A stretch of 64,000 nucleotides of DNA, from contig NZ_JAAGRN010000004.1 in the NCBI RefSeq assembly GCF_010499255.1, forward strand, positions 62,001-126,000. Reading direction: 5' to 3'. This stretch comes from Sheuella amnicola (GTDB lineage: Bacteria > Pseudomonadota > Gammaproteobacteria > Burkholderiales > Burkholderiaceae_B). The translations under genes and the position numbers were made by a program. Below are positions 29,712 to 39,860 of this stretch, in pieces. Numbering within the stretch: the first letter of the stretch is position 1; every line of letters begins with the position of its first letter. The notes beneath the pieces were generated by a model, which was not told where the DNA came from, made no database searches, and saw only the letters and a list, made by a program, of their open reading frames with translations.

Positions 29712-32006
29712 ATGGAAGAAACTTTTCGTAAAGCCGCGCTTGAATACCATGAGCAGGGGCGTCCAGGCAAAATCTCCATCGCCCCCACCAAGCTTTTGTC
29801 CAATCAACGGGATTTGGCGCTTGCTTACTCTCCAGGAGTGGCTGCCGCATGCGAAGAGATTGTCACCGACCCCGCCAATGCATTCCGGTACACCGCAAGA
29901 GGCAATCTCGTCGGTGTGATTACCAATGGCACGGCTGTCCTGGGTCTTGGAAATATCGGACCGCTTGCCTCAAAGCCCGTCATGGAAGGCAAAGCTGTTC
30001 TGTTTAAAAAATTCGCCGGTATCGACGTGTTTGATATCGAAATCAACGAACAGGATCCGGACAAGCTCGTCGACATCATCGCGGGCCTTGAGCCAACTTT
30101 TGGTGGGATCAACCTTGAGGATATCAAGGCGCCGGAATGTTTCACCGTCGAAAGAAAATTGCGCGACCGCATGCGGATCCCTGTGTTCCATGATGACCAG
30201 CACGGCACCGCCATTTGTGTTTCGGCCGCATTCATGAATGGACTCAAGGTTGTTGGCAAAGATATTTCCCGGGTCAAGGTCGCCGTATCGGGGGCCGGTG
30301 CAGCCGCATTGGCCTGTCTGGATCTGATGGTTGATCTGGGATTGCCGCTTGAGAATATCTGGGTCGCAGATATCGAAGGCGTCGTATACGAAGGCCGGGT
30401 CGCTTTGATGGATCCCGATAAGGCACGTTTTGCGCAAAAAACAGAGGCTAGGACATTAGCCGAAATCGTCAAGGACGCGGATGTATTTCTGGGATTGTCC
30501 GCTGGCGGAGTGCTCAAGCCGGAAATGGTCAAGACCATGGCCGCGCGACCTTTGATACTTGCCTTGGCCAATCCTAATCCTGAGATTCTTCCCGCCGATG
30601 CGCATGCAGTGCGCGATGACATTGTGATGGCTACGGGTCGATCCGATTATCCAAATCAGGTCAACAATGTTTTGTGCTTTCCCTATATCTTCCGAGGTGC
30701 GCTTGACGTTGGCGCAACGACGATTACGCGCGAAATGGAAAAGGCCGCAGTAGTCGCCATTGCGAAACTCGCACAGGAAGAACAGAGCGAAGTGGTTGCA
30801 GCAGCATATGGCAGCTACGACGTTTCGTTCGGTCCGCAGTCTTTCATTCCCAAGCCATTCGATCCCCGTCTCATCGTCCGGATTGCACCGGCCGTTGCGA
30901 AAGCGGCAATGGATTGTGGCGTAGCCACCCGTCCGATCACCGATCTGGATGCTTATGTCGAACAGCTTGAACAATTTGTCTACCGTTCTGGCTCGTTCAT
31001 GAAACCGATGTTTTCCGCTGCGAAAACCCTGGTGCGCGAAGGCGGCAAGGCAAGGATCGTGTTCACCGAAGGCGAGGATGAGCGCGTACTGCGTGCTGTT
31101 CAGGTCATCGTCGATGAAAAGCTGGCCAAACCGATTCTGGTCGGTCGTCCTACTGTTCTGGCTTCGCGCATAGAAAAATTCGGTCTGCGCTTGCGCTTGG
31201 GGCAGGATGTCGAAGTTACTAATCCCGAGTTCGATGAACGATTCCACGACTACTGGACGTATTACTGGGAAAAAATGTGCCGCAACGGTGTCACCAAGGA
31301 AATGGCGCGCGTCGAAATGCGCAGGCGCCTGACCCTGATTGGCGCAACCATGATACGCATGGGTGACGCCGATGGAATGATTTGCGGCACGGTAAGCGGT
31401 TATGCGGATCATTTGCGCTACGTTGACGATGTGATCGGCAAGCGTCCGGGCACTAAAACGTATGCAGCCATGAACATTCTGTTGCTGCCGGATCAGACGA
31501 TTGCTCTGGTCGACACGCACGTGAACGATGATCCGACTGCAGAACAGATTGCCGAATATACGATTGCAGCGGCCAGAAAGATGCAGTTGCTTGATATCAG
31601 TCCGAAGATCGCATTGTTGTCGCGTTCCAATTTCGGGTCTAAAAGTTCGGCTTCCGGCGCAAAGATGAAAGCCGCGCTTGAGCTGATTCGGGAGCAGGCG
31701 CCCGATCTTGAGGTCGATGGCGAGATGCATGGCGATTGCGCGCTCGACGAGTCATTGCGTTTGCGGATTTTGCCATCTTCCACATTGAAAGGGGCGGCTA
31801 ATTTGCTTGTCTGTCCGAATGTGGATGCGGGCAATATCGCTTACAACCTGCTTAAGACTGCAGCGAGTGGTAACGTTGCGATCGGACCGTTCTTGTTGGG
31901 CGCGAATGCGCCAGTCAGTATTTTGACATCAAGCGCAACGGTGCGCAGAATCGTCAATATGACCGCATTAACTGTTGTGGATGCTAATCATCCTAGATTC
32001 GCATGA
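29712..32006 (+). CDS. maeB: NADP-dependent malic enzyme with phosphotransacetylase-like domain
   Basis: Decarboxylates malate to pyruvate, forming NADPH. The 764-residue protein is the usual MaeB fusion: a malic enzyme N-terminal part (1 to about 430) with YSPGVAAACEEI, VTNGTAVLGLGNIGP and VFHDDQHGTAI, and a phosphotransacetylase-like C-terminal part (about 430-764) starting ARIVFTEGEDERVLRA. In studied MaeB proteins the second domain is regulatory and lacks PTA activity. TTGGAAG lies before the ATG. The stop codon is inside a 30-base palindrome (31997-32026). Confidence 0.96.
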   Translation: MEETFRKAALEYHEQGRPGKISIAPTKLLSNQRDLALAYSPGVAAACEEIVTDPANAFRYTARGNLVGVITNGTAVLGLGNIGPLASKPVMEGKAVLFKKFAGIDVFDIEINEQDPDKLVDIIAGLEPTFGGINLEDIKAPECFTVERKLRDRMRIPVFHDDQHGTAICVSAAFMNGLKVVGKDISRVKVAVSGAGAAALACLDLMVDLGLPLENIWVADIEGVVYEGRVALMDPDKARFAQKTEARTLAEIVKDADVFLGLSAGGVLKPEMVKTMAARPLILALANPNPEILPADAHAVRDDIVMATGRSDYPNQVNNVLCFPYIFRGALDVGATTITREMEKAAVVAIAKLAQEEQSEVVAAAYGSYDVSFGPQSFIPKPFDPRLIVRIAPAVAKAAMDCGVATRPITDLDAYVEQLEQFVYRSGSFMKPMFSAAKTLVREGGKARIVFTEGEDERVLRAVQVIVDEKLAKPILVGRPTVLASRIEKFGLRLRLGQDVEVTNPEFDERFHDYWTYYWEKMCRNGVTKEMARVEMRRRLTLIGATMIRMGDADGMICGTVSGYADHLRYVDDVIGKRPGTKTYAAMNILLLPDQTIALVDTHVNDDPTAEQIAEYTIAAARKMQLLDISPKIALLSRSNFGSKSSASGAKMKAALELIREQAPDLEVDGEMHGDCALDESLRLRILPSSTLKGAANLLVCPNVDAGNIAYNLLKTAASGNVAIGPFLLGANAPVSILTSSATVRRIVNMTALTVVDANHPRFA

Positions 32007-32026
32007 TACAAATGTATGATGCGAAT
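31997..32026. repeat. 30-base palindrome over the maeB stop codon
   Basis: Outer arms ATTCGCAT (31997-32004) and ATGCGAAT (32019-32026), one mismatched base on each side, and inner arms ATACA and TGTAT around AA form a nearly perfect two-fold symmetric block. It covers the TGA of maeB. No T-run follows directly, so it could be a DNA-binding site as easily as an RNA hairpin. Confidence 0.6.
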
Positions 32027-32110
32027 GCATGACATGAAAAATATATCTATTTTTTTGTTTCGATGGCTAGATTCCTAATAAAGTAAGTGGTACAAACATT
32101 GCAATCATCT

Positions 32111-32133
32111 GTTGTCCGCATGTTGCGGACAAC
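32111..32133. repeat. Perfect 9-base inverted repeat upstream of the barstar-like gene
   Basis: GTTGTCCGC (32111-32119) and GCGGACAAC (32125-32133) are exact complements around a five-base spacer. It lies 48 bases before the ATG at 32181, with no T-run, so an operator or a 5' leader hairpin is more likely than a terminator. Confidence 0.6.
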
Positions 32134-32180
32134 TAATCGAACAGATAATGCTGCGGGACCTTTTATAAGGAGCCATCGGT

Positions 32181-32645
32181 ATGGGGAAAACAGTCGATCC
32201 GAAGTTGCGGCAACTGTTGCAAAACGGAGGTGGCATCGATCCGACCAAGGATCTGGACATTCTTGAGTCATTGGCGCGCGAGCGCGGATTGAATTGGTGT
32301 GTTGCGGATTGCGATAAGGCGCGAAGCTGGTCTGCCGTTTTTCGCGCGGTTGTGAAGTCGGTCGATTACCCTCAATTCATTAGCGCCGATTTCGAGTCGC
32401 TGTTTGATTGCCTGAGCGATACCTTGTTGGATCAGAAGGACGGTGTTGTGTTGATTTTCGATAAGTTGCACTCGGCCGATCCCGCAATCGTCGAGCAAGG
32501 AAACGAATTTTTGCAGACATTGAATGACGCAGTCACTTTCGCCCACGAAAATGGTCGCGTTTTTATTTACGGTATCCATCATGCCGGCAAACATGAAGAA
32601 GCGACTCCGGGAAAAGTGAATAACTGGAGCGATGAGCCGGCGTGA
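32181..32645 (+). CDS. Barstar-like protein (RNase-inhibitor fold)
   Basis: A 154-residue cytoplasmic protein. The middle part (about 40-135) resembles the barstar family: a first strand with NWCVADCDKARSWSAVF, then YPQFISADFESLFDCLSD, matching the barstar helix that reads like FP..G.N.DALWDCL, then a hydrophobic strand DGVVLIFDKL. Barstar inhibits barnase by covering its active site with acidic helix residues, and an acidic run is present here. No barnase or other secreted RNase gene is adjacent. AAGGAG (32166-32171) precedes the ATG. The similarity is moderate, so the inhibitor role is inferred. Confidence 0.7.
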   Translation: MGKTVDPKLRQLLQNGGGIDPTKDLDILESLARERGLNWCVADCDKARSWSAVFRAVVKSVDYPQFISADFESLFDCLSDTLLDQKDGVVLIFDKLHSADPAIVEQGNEFLQTLNDAVTFAHENGRVFIYGIHHAGKHEEATPGKVNNWSDEPA

Positions 32646-32683
32646 TCGTTTGCAACGAGCTTTCTGTTGCGGTTGTCCTCGTG

Positions 32684-33424
32684 TCACCAGCCCAGTAGTG
32701 CCGTTGCTGCGGCAACAAGCGCGAGCCCGGCCGTTTCGGTGCGCATGACGCGCGCACCAAAACGGATGGTTTTAAGGCCCGTTCGATTTGCAGTAACCAA
32801 TTCCTGCTGGCTCCAACCGCCCTCGGGGCCGACTAGAAATGAAATTGCCTGTTGAGGCTGGGCCGATTCAGGCTGTTTCAGCAATGCGTCTGCGAGCGAG
32901 TACTCGCCCTCGGGGTCGCACAGCATGGGATTCGTCAGTCCGGGTAATTCGGCCACTTTTTCGAGCGGCAAAGGCGCCTCGATTTGCATAAGTCGATTGC
33001 GTCCACATTGTTCGCTTGCGGCTTGAATTAATTTCTGCCAGTGAACGAGTCTTTTTTCCAGCCTTGAACCGGAAAGCTGCAGGACACTTCGTTGCGCTGC
33101 GACCGGAATCACACGAGTGACACCAAGTTCGACGGCTTTTTCGATCACCCAATCCATTTTGTCGCCTGATGGCAGGCCTTGAACAAGCGTGATGCTTCCC
33201 CCGAGCTCAGCCTCCCTGAGTATGTGATCCCCTAGGTGAACGACCGGATTTTTCCCGACAAAATCAAGTTCGCCGGCGATTTCTCCGCCATTTCCGTCAA
33301 AAAGAGTCACCTGACACCCAGTCGCCAGGCGCAAGACATGCACATGGTGGGCAAGAGCCGCCGGTAAAGCGACTGTCCGGTTGGCCGTAATGGGTTCGGG
33401 ACAATAAAAGCGGGGGGTAGCCAT
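32684..33424 (-). CDS. rsmE: 16S rRNA m3U1498 methyltransferase RsmE
   Basis: A 246-residue SPOUT (trefoil-knot) methyltransferase that methylates N3 of U1498 in 16S rRNA. An N-terminal PUA-like domain with HHVHVLRLATG precedes the SPOUT domain with KMDWVIEKAVELGV, the SAM loop FLVGPEGGWSQQEL, and the knot end RMETAGLALVAAATAL. ATG at 33424. It is divergent from tkt and convergent with the barstar-like gene. Confidence 0.96.
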   Translation of the reverse strand: MATPRFYCPEPITANRTVALPAALAHHVHVLRLATGCQVTLFDGNGGEIAGELDFVGKNPVVHLGDHILREAELGGSITLVQGLPSGDKMDWVIEKAVELGVTRVIPVAAQRSVLQLSGSRLEKRLVHWQKLIQAASEQCGRNRLMQIEAPLPLEKVAELPGLTNPMLCDPEGEYSLADALLKQPESAQPQQAISFLVGPEGGWSQQELVTANRTGLKTIRFGARVMRTETAGLALVAAATALLGW

Positions 33425-33495
33425 GAAAGGGACTCGAGGGGGCTCAGTGTTTGTACGGGTGCTAAAATCCTACGTTTTGTAACCCATTTTCGGAT

Positions 33496-33511
33496 CTCGT
33501 GGTCGCACGAG
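33496..33511. repeat. Short inverted repeat in the tkt leader
   Basis: CTCGTG and CACGAG flank GTCG, 24 bases before the tkt ATG. It could fold in the mRNA leader or serve as an operator; short enough that chance is possible. Confidence 0.3.
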
Positions 33512-33534
33512 GTCGTTTGAATGAATCATCTCGC

Positions 33535-35580
33535 ATGAACTCTACAACAGCCGCCCCCATCAAACTGGCCGATGCCATTCGCGCCCTCGCCATGGACGCA
33601 GTCCAGCAAGCCAACTCCGGACATCCCGGTGCGCCGATGGGTATGGCCGAAATGGCTCAGGCGCTTTTCACGCGCCATTTGAGCCACAATCCGGTGGATC
33701 CGGCCTGGGCAAACCGCGATCGGTTCGTCTTGTCCAATGGTCATGGATCGATGCTGATTTATGCGTTGTTGCACCTGACCGGTTACGACCTGCCGATGCA
33801 AGAGTTGCGCAATTTCCGTCAACTGCATTCTAAAACCCCGGGCCACCCTGAAGTAGGCGTGACGCCCGGGGTCGAAACCACCACTGGCCCCTTGGGACAA
33901 GGTTTGGCCAATGCGGTGGGGATGGCGTTGGCCGAATCCCTTTTGGCTGCGGAATTCAATCGTCCCGGCCTGGATCTGGTCGATCACAACACCTATGCGT
34001 TTGTCGGCGATGGTTGTTTGATGGAAGGCATTTCGCATGAAGTGTGTTCGCTGGCCGGTACGCTGCGCTTGTCGAAACTGGTCGTACTTTATGACGACAA
34101 CGGAATTTCGATCGATGGCCGGGTTGAACACTGGTTTGCCGATGATACGGCCAAGCGATTCGAAGCCTACGGCTGGAATGTGATCCGAGTCGCCGATGGA
34201 CATGACGTCGATGCGGTTGACGCTGCCATTTCCCAGGCGCAAGAGTTGGGTCGCCAGCACGGACGCCCGACTTTGGTGATCTGTCGCACCGTGATCGGAC
34301 AAGGTGCGCCGACCGTGGCCGGAACCGATAAGGTGCATGGTGCGCCGCTTGGTGCCGAAGAAATCGCAAAAACGCGCGCAGCCATTGGCTGGTCGCATGA
34401 TCCGTTTGAAATACCGGACGCGGTGTATCGAGGCTGGGATCAGCGTCCCGCGGGTGCACAAGCACAATCCCAGTGGAATCGAGTATTCGAAGCCTATCGC
34501 GCGCAGTATCCCGCCGAGGCGGCTGAGTTTGTGCGTCGAATGAGCGGCAAGCTTCCCGCGGACTTCGCAAAGACTGCGCAAAAACTGCTTGAAGCGACCA
34601 ACGCAAAAGCCGAAACGATTGCAACCCGCAAGGCATCTCAGTTGGCCATCACGGCATTGGTTGAGGCCTTGCCTGAAATGCTTGGTGGATCAGCCGATCT
34701 GACCGGTTCGAACTTTACGGACTGGAAGGGTGCGGTACCTGTTCGCGCGGGCGCCAACGGTATTCAGTTTGGCCGCCACATCAACTATGGTGTACGCGAA
34801 TTCGGCATGGCCGGCATCATGAACGGCATGGCATTACATGGCGGTTATTTGCCTTTTGGCGGCACGTTCCTGACCTTCTCGGATTACTCCCGCAATGCGC
34901 TGCGCATGGCTGCGTTGATGAAGCAACGCGTTGTTCATGTCTTTACTCACGATTCGATCGGATTGGGCGAAGACGGCCCGACACACCAATCGATCGAGCA
35001 TGCCAGCAGCTTGCGTTTGATTCCCAATCTTTCTGTATGGCGTCCATGCGACACGGTTGAGGCTACGGCTGCCTGGTTGGCTGCCGTCGAGCGTCCGGCC
35101 AGTATCGGCATGGATGTGCATGCGGGTGGCCCGACGGCCATGCTGCTTTCGCGTCAGAACTTGCCCTTCGTTTCGCGTAGCCCGGAAACGCTTGCCGCTG
35201 TCGCGCGCGGGGGCTACGTTTTGCAAGACGCCGATCAGGCGCGTGCAGCGATCATCGCAACGGGCTCCGAAGTTTCCATCGCCATCGAAGCACAAAAGCT
35301 GCTTGCTGGCGAAGGCATAGCGGTGCGTGTGGTTTCGATGCCCAGTACGGATGTGTTCGACAAGCAGGATGCGTCTTGGCGCAACAAGGTATTGCCCAAA
35401 GGCATGCCTCGTGTTGCGGTCGAGGCAGGCGTCACTGCTTTCTGGCACAAATATGTCGGCCTGGATGGGGTGGTTGTCGGCATCGACACCTATGGCGAGT
35501 CGGCACCGGCTGGCGCGCTGTTCAAGCATTTTGGATTGACGGCTGACAAAGTGGTTCAGGCCGTCAAACAGGTTTTGTAA
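33535..35580 (+). CDS. tkt: Transketolase
   Basis: ThDP enzyme of the pentose phosphate pathway (and of the Calvin cycle where present), moving two-carbon units between sugar phosphates. The ATG at 33535 gives 681 residues; upstream in-frame codons from 33499 are unlikely. Seen are [13 protein letters not shown] near residue 22, the ThDP motif [13 protein letters not shown], and the pyrimidine-part motifs [19 protein letters not shown] and [15 protein letters not shown]. It is first in tkt-gap-pgk, a betaproteobacterial order also used in cbb operons. No Rubisco or phosphoribulokinase gene is in the window. Confidence 0.96.
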   Translation: MNSTTAAPIKLADAIRALAMDAVQQANSGHPGAPMGMAEMAQALFTRHLSHNPVDPAWANRDRFVLSNGHGSMLIYALLHLTGYDLPMQELRNFRQLHSKTPGHPEVGVTPGVETTTGPLGQGLANAVGMALAESLLAAEFNRPGLDLVDHNTYAFVGDGCLMEGISHEVCSLAGTLRLSKLVVLYDDNGISIDGRVEHWFADDTAKRFEAYGWNVIRVADGHDVDAVDAAISQAQELGRQHGRPTLVICRTVIGQGAPTVAGTDKVHGAPLGAEEIAKTRAAIGWSHDPFEIPDAVYRGWDQRPAGAQAQSQWNRVFEAYRAQYPAEAAEFVRRMSGKLPADFAKTAQKLLEATNAKAETIATRKASQLAITALVEALPEMLGGSADLTGSNFTDWKGAVPVRAGANGIQFGRHINYGVREFGMAGIMNGMALHGGYLPFGGTFLTFSDYSRNALRMAALMKQRVVHVFTHDSIGLGEDGPTHQSIEHASSLRLIPNLSVWRPCDTVEATAAWLAAVERPASIGMDVHAGGPTAMLLSRQNLPFVSRSPETLAAVARGGYVLQDADQARAAIIATGSEVSIAIEAQKLLAGEGIAVRVVSMPSTDVFDKQDASWRNKVLPKGMPRVAVEAGVTAFWHKYVGLDGVVVGIDTYGESAPAGALFKHFGLTADKVVQAVKQVL

Positions 35581-35608
35581 ATAAAAATTTCACAAATTTC
35601 ACAACTGA

Positions 35609-36634
<1,026 letters not shown>

Positions 36635-36649
36635 GCGCAACTTGTCGAT

Positions 36650-36681
36650 AAGGGCCCTTCGGGGCCCTTTTGTTATTTTTT
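36650..36681 (+). terminator. Intrinsic terminator between gap and pgk
   Basis: An 8-base-pair stem (AAGGGCCC with GGGCCCTT) closed by the very stable TTCG tetraloop is followed by TTTTGTTATTTTTT. It starts 15 bases after the gap stop and ends 13 bases before the pgk ATG. Confidence 0.9.
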
Positions 36682-36694
36682 GGGTTTCTCGATC

Positions 36695-37891
36695 ATGACC
36701 ACAGTCAATACTCTTTCCGCCCTGGCTCAGGCCGGCAAACTGGCAGGTAAACGCGTTTTTATCCGTGCCGATCTGAACGTGCCCTTCGATGATGCGGGCA
36801 ACATTTCCGAAGACACGCGTATCCGCGCATCTGTTCCTGGCATCAAGCTGGCATTAGACGCGGGTGCCGCTGTCATGGTGACCTCGCATTTGGGACGCCC
36901 AACTGAAGGCACGCTCACCCCTGAGGATTCATTGGCACCAATCGCCAAGCGACTTGAGTCGTTGTTGGGTGTGCCGGTGCCTTTGGTGCAAAACTGGGTG
37001 GATGGCGTATCGGTTGGGCCCGGTCAAGTGGTGTTGCTCGAAAACTGCCGCGTCAACAAAGGCGAAAAGAAGAACGATCCCGCGTTATCCAAGAAAATGG
37101 CGGCATTGTGCGATGTCTATGCCAATGATGCGTTCGGCACTTCGCATCGCGCTGAAGCCACCACTTACGGTATCGCCGAATATGCTCCAATCGCATGCGC
37201 AGGCCCGCTGCTGCAGGCCGAGCTTGAGGCGTTGGGCCGTGCACTGCACGCGCCCAAGCGTCCATTAGTGGCGATTGTGGGCGGATCGAAAGTTTCGACC
37301 AAACTGTCCATCCTGCAGTCCTTGGCAGACAAGGTCGATCAATTGATTGTTGGTGGCGGTATCGCCAACACATTCATGCTGGCAGCTGGTTTGCCGATCG
37401 GGAAATCTTTGGCCGAACCGGATCAAATCGAAGAGGCGCGCGCTGTCATGAAAAAAATGGAAGCGCGTGGTGCCGCAGTGCCTATTCCTTCAGATGTGGT
37501 TTGCGCGACCGAGTTTTCGGCTACGGCTAAAGCAACGGTTAAGGCTGCGAAAGATGTGGCAGCTGACGACATGATTCTCGATATCGGTCCGGATACCGCA
37601 AATCAATTGGCGGCTATCCTGAAGAAGGCCGGCACGATTGTCTGGAACGGTCCGGTCGGTGTGTTCGAAATTGCGCAATTCGCCAACGGTACCGAGGTTG
37701 TGTCGCGTGCGATCGCAGATTCGGAGGGCTTTTCGATTGCAGGCGGTGGTGACACGCTTGCGGCGATCGCCAAGTTTGAAATCACCGACCAGGTCAGCTA
37801 TATCTCGACCGGTGGCGGAGCCTTTCTCGAGTTTCTCGAAGGCAAAGTCTTACCGGCCGTGGATATTTTGCAAAAACGCGCAAACGGATAG
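36695..37891 (+). CDS. pgk: Phosphoglycerate kinase
   Basis: A 398-residue enzyme making ATP and 3-phosphoglycerate from 1,3-bisphosphoglycerate. [14 protein letters not shown] near the start, [25 protein letters not shown] and the C-terminal hinge GGGDTLAAI are all present. The ATG at 36695 starts the conserved part; an in-frame ATG-less extension to 36680 is unlikely. Its stop directly abuts the stop of the convergent cupin gene, and its terminator lies within that gene. Confidence 0.97.
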   Translation: MTTVNTLSALAQAGKLAGKRVFIRADLNVPFDDAGNISEDTRIRASVPGIKLALDAGAAVMVTSHLGRPTEGTLTPEDSLAPIAKRLESLLGVPVPLVQNWVDGVSVGPGQVVLLENCRVNKGEKKNDPALSKKMAALCDVYANDAFGTSHRAEATTYGIAEYAPIACAGPLLQAELEALGRALHAPKRPLVAIVGGSKVSTKLSILQSLADKVDQLIVGGGIANTFMLAAGLPIGKSLAEPDQIEEARAVMKKMEARGAAVPIPSDVVCATEFSATAKATVKAAKDVAADDMILDIGPDTANQLAAILKKAGTIVWNGPVGVFEIAQFANGTEVVSRAIADSEGFSIAGGGDTLAAIAKFEITDQVSYISTGGGAFLEFLEGKVLPAVDILQKRANG

Positions 37892-38290
37892 TTAATCACT
37901 TGCGCAGCCGAGTTTTATCCGACAAGTCAGCCCGTTGGCGCTTTGAGTGCCAACGGGTTTTTTATCGACGATAAACAGGGTTGCGCCTGTTGCCGTAGAG
38001 GATTGATGTGGCTCGGCTCCATCGGCCACCTGATAGCTCATCCCTGGCGTGAGTTCGAATCGCCGCCCGTCTTTCAGTTCCGTTGACAATGACCCGGCCA
38101 GGCACAGCAGAATGTGTCCTTTTTCGCACCAGTGATCTGCCAGGTAACCGGGTGAGTATTCAACCATCCTGACGCGAATCGAACCGAATTGCCGGGTTCG
38201 CCAGATTGCCTGACCGGTTGTTCCCGGGTGCAGGGTGGGCTCGACTTTAGACCAGTCCGTCGTACCGAACGGAATATTCTGAATATCCAT
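37892..38290 (-). CDS. Small cupin-fold protein (DHCW motif family)
   Basis: A 132-residue single-domain cupin. The strand HWCEKGHILLCLAGSL follows ADHWC, the DHCW-type motif that marks a small family of metal-free or unassigned cupins; function unknown. The ATG at 38290 has GGAG at good spacing; longer in-frame starts run into the promoter of cbpA. The fold should end near LFIVDKK, so the last 22 or so residues are an extra tail encoded by the pgk terminator and its flanks. Stands alone on the minus strand. Confidence 0.8.
   Translation of the reverse strand: MDIQNIPFGTTDWSKVEPTLHPGTTGQAIWRTRQFGSIRVRMVEYSPGYLADHWCEKGHILLCLAGSLSTELKDGRRFELTPGMSYQVADGAEPHQSSTATGATLFIVDKKPVGTQSANGLTCRIKLGCASD
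37931..37963 (+). terminator. Intrinsic terminator of pgk, inside the convergent cupin gene
   Basis: A 9-base-pair perfect stem (CCCGTTGGC with GCCAACGGG) and a nine-base loop are followed by six T residues on the plus strand, 39 bases after the pgk stop. The same bases encode the tail of the cupin protein on the other strand. Confidence 0.9.
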
Positions 38291-38339
38291 TTTCACTCCA
38301 TTAAACCTCGCTCTATCGGGCGAGACGTCATTCAATTCG

Positions 38340-38366
38340 CTTGAAATTTTTGTGGTTTGCCCCCAT
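38340..38366 (+). promoter_or_regulatory. Sigma32 (heat-shock) promoter of cbpA
   Basis: CTTGAA (38340-38345), a 15-base spacer, and CCCCAT (38361-38366) followed by TCTAG match the RpoH consensus closely and resemble the E. coli dnaK P1 promoter, even in the GTGGTTT spacer. It ends 47 bases before the ATG of the DnaJ-like gene, so the gene pair is probably heat-inducible. Confidence 0.85.
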
Positions 38367-38413
38367 TCTAGAAGCGTCACCACATTTCGGGTGCGCCTTG
38401 AGCCACCTTACTC

Positions 38414-39400
38414 ATGGAATTCAAAGACTACTACAAGATTCTTGGTGTGCCGCGCGATGCCTCGCAGGATGATATCCGCAAGGCATATCGCAAGCTCGCA
38501 CGTAAATACCATCCAGATGTCAGTAAAGAGGCGGATGCCGATGTCCGCATGCGCGAGGTTAACGAGGCCAATGATGTGCTGCGTGATGCCGAAAAGCGTG
38601 CGGCCTATGACCAGTTGGCGGCCGGTGTGTCGGGTGGTCAGGGCGGCATGCCACCTCCCGGATGGGATCGCGGATTCGAGTTTACCGGCACGGGCGGTGG
38701 AGCCGGCGATGCACAGTTTCATGACTTCATGGAAGGCCTGTTTAAGCAGGCATCACGCCAGCGTCATCGTCAGCAAGGGTTCGATGGTGCGGGGCCAGGT
38801 GCCCACACCGGTGGGCATACGTTCAAAATGCGTGGTGAAGACCATCACGCCGATATCGAGATCACGCTTGAAGACAGCTTTGCGGGAGTGACCCGCGAGC
38901 TAGGATTGCGATCGGTGCAGTTGGACGAGCAGGGACATCCCAAGTTGGTCGACCGGACTTTGAGCGTGCGGATTCCGACCGGTATACGCGAAGGCCAGAT
39001 GATTCGTCTGGCGGGGCAAGGTATGCCCGGCGAGGGTGGTGGTGAAGCGGGCGACCTGTTTCTGACAGTGCGCTTTGCACCGCATGCGATTTATCAGCCC
39101 GACGGACGTGATCTGAAGATGACTCTGCCGGTAACGCCTTGGGAGGCGGTGTTGGGCGGTGCTGTGCACGCGCCCACCATGCAAGGACAGGTCGAGGTCA
39201 ATATTCCTGCCGGTAGCAAGCAAGGCAGCAAACTGCGCCTGCGAGGCAAAGGGTTGCCCGGAGATCCTCCGGGGGATCTGTACCTGACACTCGATGTCGT
39301 TTGGCCCCCGGCGACCTCGGATGCTGCGCGCGCGGCCTATCAGCAGCTTGCCGCGGCAGCCCCATTCAATCCCCGTAGCCATCTGGGAGTGCAGTCATGA
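38414..39400 (+). CDS. cbpA: Curved-DNA-binding DnaJ-like co-chaperone CbpA
   Basis: A 328-residue type II Hsp40. The J domain occupies residues 1-70 with HPD at 33-35, a Gly-rich linker follows (to about 130), and then two substrate-binding beta domains. There is no cysteine-rich zinc finger, which separates it from DnaJ. It should stimulate DnaK ATPase and may bind curved DNA. It is preceded by a strong sigma32 promoter and coupled by a four-base overlap to the CbpM-like modulator gene, exactly as in the cbpA-cbpM operon. Confidence 0.95.
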   Translation: MEFKDYYKILGVPRDASQDDIRKAYRKLARKYHPDVSKEADADVRMREVNEANDVLRDAEKRAAYDQLAAGVSGGQGGMPPPGWDRGFEFTGTGGGAGDAQFHDFMEGLFKQASRQRHRQQGFDGAGPGAHTGGHTFKMRGEDHHADIEITLEDSFAGVTRELGLRSVQLDEQGHPKLVDRTLSVRIPTGIREGQMIRLAGQGMPGEGGGEAGDLFLTVRFAPHAIYQPDGRDLKMTLPVTPWEAVLGGAVHAPTMQGQVEVNIPAGSKQGSKLRLRGKGLPGDPPGDLYLTLDVVWPPATSDAARAAYQQLAAAAPFNPRSHLGVQS

Positions 39401-39705
39401 GTTCGGTCACTGTGTGTACAGCTTTATTGGTTGATCATGAGGCTCCGGTTACTGCGGACGAGTTGGCCAGGTTTTGTAATCAGCACATCGACTGGGTCGT
39501 CACGCTGGTTGAGCAAGGTATCGTGACGGCAACTGTCGGACAGCAACGCGAACATTGGCGCTTTGCCAGTCAGGCCGTGACGCGGGCGCGTAGTGTGGCC
39601 CGTTTGCAACGTGATTTCGAGGTGAATCCGGATGCGGCTGCCTTGATGATCGATCTGATGGAAGAGATTCGCCAGTTAAAGGCATTGTTATCAAACCATA
39701 GGTAA
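39397..39705 (+). CDS. cbpM: CbpM-like chaperone modulator (MerR-like fold)
   Basis: A 102-residue small protein overlapping the cbpA stop by four bases. A winged-helix-like N-terminus ends in RFASQAVTRARSVARLQRDFEVNPDAAALMIDLMEEIRQL-type helices, the CbpM signature. E. coli CbpM binds the CbpA J domain and blocks both its co-chaperone and DNA-binding activities. Similarity is at the level of the conserved helices; the gene order makes the assignment firm. Confidence 0.85.
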   Translation: MSSVTVCTALLVDHEAPVTADELARFCNQHIDWVVTLVEQGIVTATVGQQREHWRFASQAVTRARSVARLQRDFEVNPDAAALMIDLMEEIRQLKALLSNHR

Positions 39706-39860
39706 TTATCAAATTACTTATTAGTCATTTGGGATATATGGGGATTGGCCTAAACTGCCTTTCCCTGATCGTTTCGCGCGCGTGGTGTGTGTTTAGCGGT
39801 GATTGCGCGATCGATCCCAATTGATTCAAGGTACGGCATCTCCGTATCTGGTGAGATGGC

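Noticed and set aside
30456-31730. Open frame of 424 codons on the minus strand opposite maeB.
   Set aside because: It is a shadow of the malic enzyme coding bias; the composition is unusual and no motif is present.
31997-32026. Possible chromosome-dimer (dif-like) site, because of the TTCGCAT arm and central symmetry.
   Set aside because: The XerD-side half that is constant in dif sites (ending TTAAAT) is missing and the block is symmetric instead; no xer gene is near.
33526-34581. Open frame of 351 codons antisense to transketolase.
   Set aside because: The transketolase motifs are intact on the plus strand; the antisense product has no recognisable feature.
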